Under the pieces are notes generated by a model that saw nothing but the letters and a program-made list of their open reading frames with translations, searched no databases and had not been told where the DNA came from. A stretch of 64,000 nt of DNA from Pseudomonadota bacterium (GTDB taxonomy: Bacteria > Pseudomonadota > Gammaproteobacteria > Steroidobacterales > Steroidobacteraceae), in the NCBI GenBank assembly GCA_019352035.1, contig JABBNZ010000012.1, positions 1-64,000 of the forward strand, read 5' to 3'. Shown piece by piece: positions 51,968 through 60,881 of this stretch. The translations under genes and the position numbers were made by a program. Each line of letters opens with the position of its first letter. Position 1 is the stretch's first letter.

Positions 51968-53244
51968 CGCGTCAATTGCTCGACGGGCCTGCCGGCCTCC
52001 AGAGCATCGAGCCGCCGCGCCTGCTCGGCGGCCACCTTCGCCGTGAGCGGCAGGTATTTGCCGTCGCGCTCGACCAGCTCCTGGCCCTGCCGACTCAACA
52101 CGAAGCGGACGAACTCGTAGATCTTCCGATCGAGCGGCCGGCCCGGCTTGGCCTCCACCCAGAAGGACTGATCACCCCAGAGCGGATAGGAGCGGTTCTG
52201 TTCGGTGTCGAGAGTCAATGGAACGTACGGCCCGGCCGCGGTGCTGGCAACCGCCAGCACTTTGACCGACTTGGGCAGCTCCTCGTGGTAGCGGATGTAG
52301 CCGATGCCGCCGGGGTCCCGCGCCACGTGGTCCATGATCTGATCGCTCTCGAGATAAGTCCTGCCGTCCCGCTTGTAATTGCCGAACGCCAGCAGATTCC
52401 CGTTCCACTTATCGCTCGACATCAGCACGTCATCTGAAAACTCGAGCGCCGTCGAGTAGCGCAGGCTGAAACCGTACGTATCCACGGGGCGGTCGGTCCA
52501 CGCCCCCGTGAGGCCCACCTGGCCCCAGCGGCGGATGTTCTCCTGCGGACCGCGCGCGAACTGCGGATGCCACGTGGATCCCACCCATCCGCCGGCGCGC
52601 CGCGACCCGAAAATATCATCCAGCTGCCGCATCGTGACCCCGGTCAGGGGATTGGCGGCGTTGACGATGATGGCGAAGGAGTTCTGCCAGCCGATCACGT
52701 CGTAGGATCCGGTGACCACCGAGATATCGGTCGGCAGATATCCCTTCAGGCGCAGGTTGGACAGATCATCGTAGAACAGCGCCTGGTGTCCTATGCCGAT
52801 CTCGCCCCGGTTCTCGTACAGGCAGGGGATCGCGTTGGCGGCAGTCAGCAGGTGATAGACGATCCGGATCCCCGGCTGGTACTTCTCGAAGGCCTTCTTC
52901 CACCAGCCCCCGAGCGGCGAATCGCCGATGTAATTGTTGCCGCACACGGTGAGGGTGCCGTGCGGATGAGACCTCGGCGCGTAGCCGGGCAGACCGCTCA
53001 GGTCGAACTTCTTCGTATAGAAACGCGAGTACGCCACCGCGTGCATGCGCGCCCTGCGCTCCGCGGCCGAGCCATGCGGGAACTTCCTCGATTGCGCATT
53101 CGAGCGGTAGAGCTTCAGCCAGGGCGCGGACTGTCCGCTGGACTGTCCGCTGGACTGGGGCGCCGCGGGTGCCGGCGCGGCCAGGACGAGCGGCAGCGCC
53201 GCGATGCCGAGCAGAGACAGATGTAACTTCTTCACAAGACTCAC
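51964..53244 (-). CDS. Secreted PstS/PBP-like substrate-binding protein 3
   Basis: Signal peptide; YAPRSHPHGTLTVCGNNYIG, IRRWGQVGLTGAW, RSYPLWGDQSFWVEAKPG..FVRFVLSRQGQELV. Confidence 0.82.
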   Translation of the reverse strand: MSLVKKLHLSLLGIAALPLVLAAPAPAAPQSSGQSSGQSAPWLKLYRSNAQSRKFPHGSAAERRARMHAVAYSRFYTKKFDLSGLPGYAPRSHPHGTLTVCGNNYIGDSPLGGWWKKAFEKYQPGIRIVYHLLTAANAIPCLYENRGEIGIGHQALFYDDLSNLRLKGYLPTDISVVTGSYDVIGWQNSFAIIVNAANPLTGVTMRQLDDIFGSRRAGGWVGSTWHPQFARGPQENIRRWGQVGLTGAWTDRPVDTYGFSLRYSTALEFSDDVLMSSDKWNGNLLAFGNYKRDGRTYLESDQIMDHVARDPGGIGYIRYHEELPKSVKVLAVASTAAGPYVPLTLDTEQNRSYPLWGDQSFWVEAKPGRPLDRKIYEFVRFVLSRQGQELVERDGKYLPLTAKVAAEQARRLDALEAGRPVEQLTR

Positions 53245-53263
53245 CTCGAGGGGGATCGGCGCC

Positions 53264-54469
53264 TCAGTCGAGCTTCTTCAGCTGCTTCTTGATGTAGGAC
53301 TCGGGCAAAGGACTGTAGATGCCCTGCTTGCGGATGATCTCCTGGCCCTGCCGGCTCAGCACGTATCGGATGAACTCCCGCACCGCCGGAGTGAGCGCCC
53401 GCCCCGGCGGCTTGTTGACGTAGATGTACGCATCGCGCGTCAGCGGATAGCTCCGATTGCGCACGTTCGCGGCGGTCAGCGGGATCGCCGGCCCGTCCGC
53501 GGTCGCGGAAATCGCCAGGATCCTGATGTTGGGATAGGAATGGCACTTTGTGCCGTCCGGATTCACACACGTGCCGTCGACGTGCATGAGAGCGCCCCAG
53601 CCGATGGCGTACTTGTCCTTGCTGATGGCCGCGTACATGCGCTGGCTCCAGACCTTTCCGCCCTCGGCGTCCGCGGTGGCCTCCTTCTCCTCCACCACCT
53701 CGCGGAAGTTCGGATTCCACTTGTCCGACCAATGCATGACGTGCCGCTCGAAGCTCACCTCGAATCCGGGCGCGACGTAACCCCAGGTCTGGATCTTCTT
53801 GCGGGCCCAGCCGCCCTTCAGGCCGAGCTGCCCCCAGGTGCGGATGAGGCTCTTCGCGCTCTGCGCGTATTTGCCGGTGTAGAGGATCGCATGCTGCGGG
53901 CCACCCACCACCCAGCCGCCGGTGCGCTGGGCGCCGAAGATCTCACTCAGCTGTCGCATCGACAGATGGGTGAGCGGATTGTCCTTGTTCACCATGATGG
54001 CCCAGGCATACAGGCACCCGCGCATGTTGTAGCAGCCCGTCGCCACGGAAATTTCCGTCGGCGTATAGCCGTACGTGTTGTAGAAGGGCATCTGGTCGGT
54101 GATCTTGGCGTCATCGCCCATGGGCGCGACATCCGAAACGCCGGCGTACATCATCCCGAGCGCGCCCTCGCTCTCGGTCTGGAAGTTTCCCGAAAGCTTC
54201 GCATCCGGCTGCGCCTTCTCGAAGCCCTTCATCAGCGCCGGGATCATCCCCATCAGCGGGCTGCCGGCGATGCGCAGCGGCCCGATGATGTGGTACTCGG
54301 GCTTGTATCGAGGCACCTGACTCAGAACCGGCTCCTGCGCGTGAGCGAGCGCCGACAGCGCCAAACCGGCCAAGGCCAGCGCGAGCCCGGCCGCCCCGTG
54401 TCGCCGGGAGGGGGTGTCGCCGGCGAAGGCCGGACCGGGCACGCGGGCCGAGGAGAAGCGCTTAGTCAT
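53264..54469 (-). CDS. Secreted PstS/PBP-like substrate-binding protein 4
   Basis: ATG at 54469 (MTKRFSS); signal peptide; YKPEYHIIGPLRIAGSPLMG, IRTWGQLGLKGGW, RSYPLTRDAYIYVNKPPG..FIRYVLSRQGQEII. Confidence 0.82.
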   Translation of the reverse strand: MTKRFSSARVPGPAFAGDTPSRRHGAAGLALALAGLALSALAHAQEPVLSQVPRYKPEYHIIGPLRIAGSPLMGMIPALMKGFEKAQPDAKLSGNFQTESEGALGMMYAGVSDVAPMGDDAKITDQMPFYNTYGYTPTEISVATGCYNMRGCLYAWAIMVNKDNPLTHLSMRQLSEIFGAQRTGGWVVGGPQHAILYTGKYAQSAKSLIRTWGQLGLKGGWARKKIQTWGYVAPGFEVSFERHVMHWSDKWNPNFREVVEEKEATADAEGGKVWSQRMYAAISKDKYAIGWGALMHVDGTCVNPDGTKCHSYPNIRILAISATADGPAIPLTAANVRNRSYPLTRDAYIYVNKPPGRALTPAVREFIRYVLSRQGQEIIRKQGIYSPLPESYIKKQLKKLD

Positions 54470-54546
54470 GTTCGATGGGTCTCCAAGCTGCTGAAAGAAT
54501 CGGCGCCACGGCCGGGATTGCGCCCCGCCGCCCGAGGGTCCGCCGG

Positions 54547-56718
54547 TCAATAGAAGCTCCTGCTCAATGTCAGGGAAACGTTCCGGGGATTGCCCGGCGT
54601 GATGCGCACGGCGCTGAAGGCGCTCTGGTAGTACTGCTTGTCGAGCAGGTTCGAGACCTTGAACGAGACACTGTAGGTATCGGCGTCGTAGTAGAGGCCC
54701 GTGTCGACCGTGGTGTAGCCGGGCATGATGAAGTCGTATGCGAACGCGGCGTTCGGGAGATTGCCGACCCTCTCGGAGCGGTAGATCACTCCCAGCATCC
54801 ACCCGATGTTGCTGAAGCGGCCTGGAAGCTGGATCCGCGAGAGAATGCTCCCGCTGTTGCGCGGCGCGTTGAGCGGCATCGAGCCGACATCGGCCTTCGC
54901 GGCATTCGCAATGATGCGGGCATCGACGAGGGCGTAGTTGGCGCTGAGCTGCCACCAATTGGTGGGCCGGAAATCGAGCTCGAGCTCCGCGCCGCGGCTG
55001 CGCACGGCCCCGATCTGCTCGTAGAGGCCCGTGATGCCCACCTCCTGGATGAGGTTGACCTCCTTGATGTTGAACAGTGACACCGTCGCCGTGGCCCTGC
55101 CGCCCGTGCTGGCGAACTTGGCGCCCACCTCCTCCTGGGAGGCGGTCTGCGCCTGCAGCGTCTGACCGGGGACGACCGACTGCGCGGTGGGCGATGGCGG
55201 CACGAAGGAGGTGCTGTAACTGGCGTAGAGCGACCATTGCTCATCGGGCTGATAGATGACCCCGCCCATCGGGAGGGCGGACGTGAAGCTTCTGGACCGG
55301 GTCGGCTTCACCAGCCGCAGGTCCTTCTGTTCCTCCCGGACTTGCTGGTAACGGGCGCCGACCACTCCCTTCCAGTGCCGCGAGAATGTGAGCAGGTCCG
55401 TCGCATAGGCGCCGTACGCCTTCGCCGTCGCCCACTCGTGCGCCTGGGGCGGCTCCGTGGCCGGGGGCGTGTCGCTGTAGCCGATGACCGGATCGTAGAT
55501 ATTGATGTCGAGCAGCGGGCTCTTGAAGTCGCGGATCCGGTTGTAATCCTCGATCGTCTGCCCGTAGGTGACGCCGGCGAGCAGCCGGTGGGCGATCGGT
55601 CCGGTATGGAACAGGTCCGTGGCCGAGGTATCGATGAAGTTGATGTGGTGGTGATTGTCCTGCTGACGGTCGACGCGCTCCAGGGTCGTCAGATTCTTCA
55701 GCACCGTGCCGTTGTCGAAGCCGGTCTCATAGTCTTCCGAGTACACCGAGCGCGCGTTGAAGTCCCAGCTGAGCGAGTGGGAGAAGGCGTGATGCACGAG
55801 GAGGGTGGCCGTCTCGCCCTTCTCCATCTCCTTGTCCTGCGGATTCTGATATCGGGTGCTGATCGGCGCGATGAGCTGGCTCTTGAAGGCCGGCGCCACC
55901 AGGCCCTGGTCCCAGCTGTCATTGCCGTGGCGGAATTCGAGCAGCAGTGTCGCCTTCGTTCGGGCGGAGACGTTCCAGGTGAGGCTCGGCGCGAACATGA
56001 AGTCCTTGTCGAGCACGAAGGCTCGGAAGGACTGCTGGTTCGTATACTGCACGATGGCCCGGCCGAGGAACCGGTGATCGCCGTCCAGGGGACCGGTGGT
56101 ATCGACGATGCCCGTGTAGCCGTTCTTGCTGCCAAACGGGATGCCGTCGCCGGCGAAGGTGTTGGCGCGCAGATCCACGCTGGTCTCGTAGTGGCCCTGC
56201 GGCTTCTTGGTGATGAGATTGATGAAGCCGCCCGGCTGATTCTGACCATAGAGCACGGAGGCGGGGCCCTTCACCACCTCCACCCGCGCGATGTCGGCGG
56301 TTTCGGGTGAGGCAGTGCGTGCCGGCAGGCCCGGAAGCCCGTCCATGAGCACGGAGTTCGGATCCGTGGAGCCGCTGGTGAAGCCGCGGATCGTGATGTC
56401 GTAGCCCGAGGGACCGGCGCGCTGCACATCGGACATGTAACCGTAGAGATCGGTGAGGCGGGTCGTGTCGACCGCCTGCATGAACGCTTGGCTGTAGTTT
56501 TCGAGGGAGAACGGCACATCGCGGACCGGAACGTTCATCTTCAGGCCGCTCTTTCCGCCCGGCCGGATGAAGTTCGCGCTCACGGTGACCTGCTGCAGCT
56601 GCAGCGCCGGTGCCGCCGGGCCGGCCGCGGCGTTTTGCGCCGCGGCGACTGGCGCCAGAGCGCAGCAGGACGCCGGCCCGAGAATGAGTCCCGCAATCAG
56701 CTTGATTCTGATCGTCAT
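54547..56718 (-). CDS. TonB-dependent receptor (siderophore-receptor type)
   Basis: Plug ADIARVEVVKGPASVLYGQNQPGGFINLITKKP; beta-barrel repeats; terminal aromatic LTLSRSFY; signal peptide. Confidence 0.92.
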   Translation of the reverse strand: MTIRIKLIAGLILGPASCCALAPVAAAQNAAAGPAAPALQLQQVTVSANFIRPGGKSGLKMNVPVRDVPFSLENYSQAFMQAVDTTRLTDLYGYMSDVQRAGPSGYDITIRGFTSGSTDPNSVLMDGLPGLPARTASPETADIARVEVVKGPASVLYGQNQPGGFINLITKKPQGHYETSVDLRANTFAGDGIPFGSKNGYTGIVDTTGPLDGDHRFLGRAIVQYTNQQSFRAFVLDKDFMFAPSLTWNVSARTKATLLLEFRHGNDSWDQGLVAPAFKSQLIAPISTRYQNPQDKEMEKGETATLLVHHAFSHSLSWDFNARSVYSEDYETGFDNGTVLKNLTTLERVDRQQDNHHHINFIDTSATDLFHTGPIAHRLLAGVTYGQTIEDYNRIRDFKSPLLDINIYDPVIGYSDTPPATEPPQAHEWATAKAYGAYATDLLTFSRHWKGVVGARYQQVREEQKDLRLVKPTRSRSFTSALPMGGVIYQPDEQWSLYASYSTSFVPPSPTAQSVVPGQTLQAQTASQEEVGAKFASTGGRATATVSLFNIKEVNLIQEVGITGLYEQIGAVRSRGAELELDFRPTNWWQLSANYALVDARIIANAAKADVGSMPLNAPRNSGSILSRIQLPGRFSNIGWMLGVIYRSERVGNLPNAAFAYDFIMPGYTTVDTGLYYDADTYSVSFKVSNLLDKQYYQSAFSAVRITPGNPRNVSLTLSRSFY

Positions 56719-56990
56719 TGCGATCCCCCTGCGCGGCCTTCGATTTTTGCCGCTTCGTATACCCGCATTCTTGGCGCGGCGCGCTCCCCTGGCGATAACC
56801 CCTTCGGGCTAGGCCGCGGCCGGGCGGGCGATCCGGCCCGGGCATCGCCGCCCGCCGCCGGGGCGACGGGGTCCGCCGCCCGGCGCGATTTCAGGATTAT
56901 TTAATCTGGCCATGATGCAATGACCGCGAGCCGGATCCCGGTCGCTGACCCGGGCTTCGCGGCGAGACTGTCCATTGGGGGGGGTGGAGC

Positions 56991-57704
56991 ATGACGGCGG
57001 ATCGCGCCAACGAGGCTTCCTCGGGGCCCGCAGCCCCGGCCAAGATCATCATCGCGGATGATCATCCGCTGGTGTGCGCGGCTCTGACGCACACCCTGCG
57101 CGCGGCAATGCCTTGCGCGACGGTGCTCACGGCCGCCAGCCTGAGTGCCGTCGAAGCTGCCCTTGCAGAGCATCCCGACCTCGACCTGGCCCTCCTCGAT
57201 CTGCACATGCCCGGGGCGCGGGGATTTTCCGTGCTCCTGCTGCTTCGAGGTCAGCGCCCGGAACTGCCGGTCATCGTCGTCTCCTCCAACGACCATCCGC
57301 GCACGATTGCCCGCGCCCGGCAATTCGGCGCTGCGGGATTTCTACCAAAATCCGCCCCAATCGCGGAAATGCTGGCCGCGATCGCCAGCGTGATGGCCGG
57401 AGGGGCCTGCTTCCCCCGTCATGAGGTAATGCGCTGCGACGACGATGCGAAGCTCGCCGCGAAACTCGCGCAGCTCACACCGCAACAGATGCGCGTGCTC
57501 ATGTGCATCGCCGACGGCTTGCTCAACAAACAGATCGCGCACGAGTTGCGCCTCGCCGAAAACACCGTCAAAGTGCACGTCGCCGCCGTGCTGCACAAAC
57601 TGGGCTGCCATACCCGCACGCACGCCGCTCTGCTCGCCAAATGCCTCGAGGCTGAAGGCCCCGCGCCCCACCGCATCGTCCCCGAAGCCATCGGCGCAAG
57701 TTGA
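56991..57704 (+). CDS. LuxR/NarL-family response regulator
   Basis: IIIADDHPLVCAALTHTLR, LALLDLHMPGARGF, LTPQQMRVLMCIADGLLNKQIAHELRLAENTVKVHVAAVLHKLG. Confidence 0.93.
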   Translation: MTADRANEASSGPAAPAKIIIADDHPLVCAALTHTLRAAMPCATVLTAASLSAVEAALAEHPDLDLALLDLHMPGARGFSVLLLLRGQRPELPVIVVSSNDHPRTIARARQFGAAGFLPKSAPIAEMLAAIASVMAGGACFPRHEVMRCDDDAKLAAKLAQLTPQQMRVLMCIADGLLNKQIAHELRLAENTVKVHVAAVLHKLGCHTRTHAALLAKCLEAEGPAPHRIVPEAIGAS

Positions 57705-57742
57705 GGCCGGCAAAGCGCCTCCTCTTGATCGAGGCTCCGAGC

Positions 57743-59923
57743 TCAAACGCGCGACGCGCTGCGCGTCAGCATATGCGCAACCGCCGCCCGAAGCTTCGAT
57801 GGACTGGCCGGCTTTGCGAGAAAGCCCCACCCGTTCGCCTGAATTTTCTGGCGCACCGCCGGATCCCGCTCGGCCGAGACGACCAATACCGGCACCTCGG
57901 CACCCCACATGCGGAACAATTCGGGCACCCACTCGGGCCCGGTGCCGTCCGGCAGCCGGTAATCCAGCAACAGCAGGTCCGGCGCCTGCGCATCCTCGGC
58001 CGCGACCCGCAGCGCCTCCTCCCCGCTGGAGGCCAGCACGACCTCGCACCCCCATCCGGTCAGGAGGCCCTGCAGGCTCTCACGTACACGAGGATCGTCC
58101 TCGACCGACCAGATGCGGCGGCCCCGCAGCGGCATTGAGTCATCATGCATCCGGGCCTGCGCGCGGCTCGGCTGTGGATCGCGCGATGCAAGCACTTTCC
58201 CCCTCGCCGCCGCTTTGACCAGCGGCACCTCGACGAAGAACACACTGCCCAAGCCGCGCCAGGAGCGCAGGCCGATCCGGTGCCCCAGGCGCTTCGCGAC
58301 CCTCTCCACGATTGCGAGTCCGAGACCGGCGCCGCCCCCGGCCGGCTGACCGGAGTCCAGTCGCTGAAACTCGAGAAAGATCCGGCGATGATGCTCCGGT
58401 GCGATGCCCGGACCGCTGTCCCAGACCTCGATCCGCAGCGACCCGCCGGCACGGCGGCATCCCATGAGAACACGGCCGCGGCGACTGTAGCGTACTGCGT
58501 TGGAAAGGTAGTTTTGCAGGATGCGTCGCAGCAATGCCTCGTCAGAGTGGATCACCGCGCCGCACCGCATCACGCGCAACCGGATTCCGCGGGCACTCGC
58601 AATGATGCCGAACTCCCGCCCGAGGGTCTCGAGCAACGTGTGCAGCTCGAAATCACGCTCATGTACCTCGAATGTGCCCGACTCGAGCCGCGAAATGTCG
58701 AGCAGGGTCGAGAGGATCTCATCCTCCGCCTCGAGCGCGCTGTCGATGCCACTCAGCACCTCCCTGTCTGCTGGTGACGTCAGACGCGCACGCGCGGCAT
58801 CTACGAACATACGCGCAGCATTGAGAGGCTGCATGAGATCATGGACCGCGGCGGCGACGAAGCTCGTCTTCGACCGGTTGGCCTGCTCGGCTTCCGCTCT
58901 CGCAGCTTCGAGCGCACGGGTGCTCCGAGCGATGCGCCGTGCGAACCCGCGCGCAACCAGCGCCGAGATCCCCGTCACGGCCAACGTGGTCAGGCCCAGC
59001 AGCAGCCACGCATAGCGGTTCGCCTGCGACACCGCCGCCATGCTCTCGGCCTGCTGTTGTTGCGCGACGACGATCCAGCCAAAGTCTGTATGGCGAATTT
59101 GGGCGATCCTGGCGGAGCCCCTGAATCGGTAATGATAAAAGCCGTCGCCGCGTTGAGCGGCGGCGTACGCCGGACGGCTGCGAAAGTTGCGCAGCCTGCT
59201 CAGCATCGCCACACCCCGGTCCGCGATCAGCAGACCCCGGTTGGTCATGAGGAAGGCGTGACCCGTGCGTCCAAGCCGCGCGGACGTCACCGCTTGCGTG
59301 ACATGGTCGAGGGTCGCGGCCTCGATCAGCATGCCCTCGAGCTTGCCGCCGGGTGCCTTGATGGGGACGGCCAGCAGCAACGCCGGAAGATGTGACGTGC
59401 GCCCGATCTGGATCTCCACGCCGTAGGGCCTGCCGACCAATAATTCCCTGAAGTACTCCCTGTCGCCATACCAGTTCGGGCGGCGGCCGTCGCTTCGCGC
59501 GACGTTCCAACCCGTCAGATTCACCGTATGGATCAGGTAAGCCCAAGGAAGCTGGGCGCTCAGACTCTTGATGGCGCGCTGCTGCAGCCGGGCATTCATG
59601 GAGCGCATCGACGCCTCGCCCGCGGCGAGCTGGAGAACCGAGAGGTTCAGTCGAATCCAGTCATCGACCTGCTGAACCGCTCTGTCCGCGAAGAGCTGCA
59701 GCCGCTGGCGCGCCTCGACCTCCCCGTTGTTGATCATCCGCTGCCGTTCGAGCTGCCAAAACGCGGTGAGCGGCAGCAGTGCGACCAGGAGCAGCGCGAT
59801 CAGCAGGCGCGGGAAGATGCCCGCACCGAGCCGCCAAAGCCCTCGGCGGGGGCCGCCGCCGCCCTCCCCGGCTCCGCTCACGGCGGCACGATCGATCGTG
59901 GACTTGGAACCGAGAAGAGTCAT
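57743..59923 (-). CDS. Hybrid sensor histidine kinase (Cache-like sensor, HisKA, HATPase, C-terminal REC)
   Basis: NWYGDREYFRELLVGRPYGVEIQIGR sensor; SKTSFVAAAVHDLMQPLNAARMFVDAARARL H-box; VWDSGPGIAPEHHRRIFLEFQR; DLLLLDYRLPDGTGPEW. Confidence 0.9.
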   Translation of the reverse strand: MTLLGSKSTIDRAAVSGAGEGGGGPRRGLWRLGAGIFPRLLIALLLVALLPLTAFWQLERQRMINNGEVEARQRLQLFADRAVQQVDDWIRLNLSVLQLAAGEASMRSMNARLQQRAIKSLSAQLPWAYLIHTVNLTGWNVARSDGRRPNWYGDREYFRELLVGRPYGVEIQIGRTSHLPALLLAVPIKAPGGKLEGMLIEAATLDHVTQAVTSARLGRTGHAFLMTNRGLLIADRGVAMLSRLRNFRSRPAYAAAQRGDGFYHYRFRGSARIAQIRHTDFGWIVVAQQQQAESMAAVSQANRYAWLLLGLTTLAVTGISALVARGFARRIARSTRALEAARAEAEQANRSKTSFVAAAVHDLMQPLNAARMFVDAARARLTSPADREVLSGIDSALEAEDEILSTLLDISRLESGTFEVHERDFELHTLLETLGREFGIIASARGIRLRVMRCGAVIHSDEALLRRILQNYLSNAVRYSRRGRVLMGCRRAGGSLRIEVWDSGPGIAPEHHRRIFLEFQRLDSGQPAGGGAGLGLAIVERVAKRLGHRIGLRSWRGLGSVFFVEVPLVKAAARGKVLASRDPQPSRAQARMHDDSMPLRGRRIWSVEDDPRVRESLQGLLTGWGCEVVLASSGEEALRVAAEDAQAPDLLLLDYRLPDGTGPEWVPELFRMWGAEVPVLVVSAERDPAVRQKIQANGWGFLAKPASPSKLRAAVAHMLTRSASRV

Positions 59924-60005
59924 TGAGTCGATCTTGCTCGCTCCCGGACCGGTCTGCTCGGTCGCCAAGTATCTTGGGCGAAAGACCCGTGTCGCAGTCC
60001 CTGGC

Positions 60006-60620
60006 TCACCGCGGCTGTTGCAGCGAAGCAGCCTCCCCCAGAAGCCGCTCGACATATCGGGCGATCTGGTCGATCTCGATGTTGACCCGAGTACCGAGCC
60101 GGAGGGCTCCGAGCGTGGTCACTTCCTGGGTGTGGGGGATGAGGTTGACGCCGAACGTGGCACCCTGGACTTCGTTCACCGTGAGACTCACGCCGTCGAG
60201 GGTGACGGAGCCTTTGCGGGCGATGTAGCGGGCCAAGGCGGGCGGCGCGGCGATCTCGATTCGGGTGGAGCGCGCATCGCCGCTGATCGCGGCAATCCCG
60301 CCCACGCCGTCCACGTGACCGGAAACCAGATGCCCGCCAAGGGGATCGCCCGCCTTGAGCGACGGCTCGAGATTGACCGGCGAGCCGGGTGTCAGATCAC
60401 CGAGCGTCGTCAGCGAGAGGGTCTCGCGAGACACGTCCGCGGCGAACGTGCGATCGCGCAGCTCGACTGCCGTGAGGCAACAGCCCTGCACACAGATGCT
60501 GTCGCCGACGTTCATTCCAGATGAGTCGAGTCTATCGAAAGCGATCAGCAGCCGGTCATCTCCACCGCGAGCCTCACGACTCAACACCCTGCCGACGTCT
60601 TGAACGATGCCTGTGAACAT
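60006..60620 (-). CDS. ribE: Riboflavin synthase alpha subunit
   Basis: MFTGIVQDVGRVLS, GCCLTAVEL, GGHLVSGHVDGVG, TLDGVSLTVNEV. Confidence 0.96.
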   Translation of the reverse strand: MFTGIVQDVGRVLSREARGGDDRLLIAFDRLDSSGMNVGDSICVQGCCLTAVELRDRTFAADVSRETLSLTTLGDLTPGSPVNLEPSLKAGDPLGGHLVSGHVDGVGGIAAISGDARSTRIEIAAPPALARYIARKGSVTLDGVSLTVNEVQGATFGVNLIPHTQEVTTLGALRLGTRVNIEIDQIARYVERLLGEAASLQQPR

Positions 60621-60640
60621 TCGCTGCCGTCCTCTTGTTT

Positions 60641-60880
60641 AGAAGCGCTGGATCCGGACTTTGCGCTGCGCAGTCCCTGCTCCGCGCAAAGCTCCGGGGT
60701 GTCCATCCATGGCCACCCGTGCGACGCATGCGTCGCACCCTGCCCGGTCCAGCGCGCCGCGGGCAAAAAGCGCGGTTTTTTGCCCCCGGCTCCGCCACCT
60801 GGCGGCGGCGAGGCACCTCCGTGTGCCTGTCACAGGCTCGTGCCGCTTCACGATTCGGGGTGGACGAGCGTCCATGGGCA
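60641..60880 (+). repeat. Dispersed repeat family I, copy C (long form, inverted relative to A and B)
   Basis: AGAAGCGCTGGATCCGGAC..GTGCGACGCATGCGTCGCAC (20-bp palindrome 60719-60738)..GGGCAAAAA/TTTTTGCCC stem..GGCACCTCCGTGTGCCTGTCACAGGCTCGTGCCGCTTCACGATTCGGGGTG. Confidence 0.9.
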
Positions 60881-60881
60881 A

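Noticed and set aside
48753-54469. Calling the PBP cluster a standard Pst phosphate transporter
   Set aside because: No pstC, pstA, pstB or phoU genes in the window, and the phosphate-loop motif is not evident in most of the domains.
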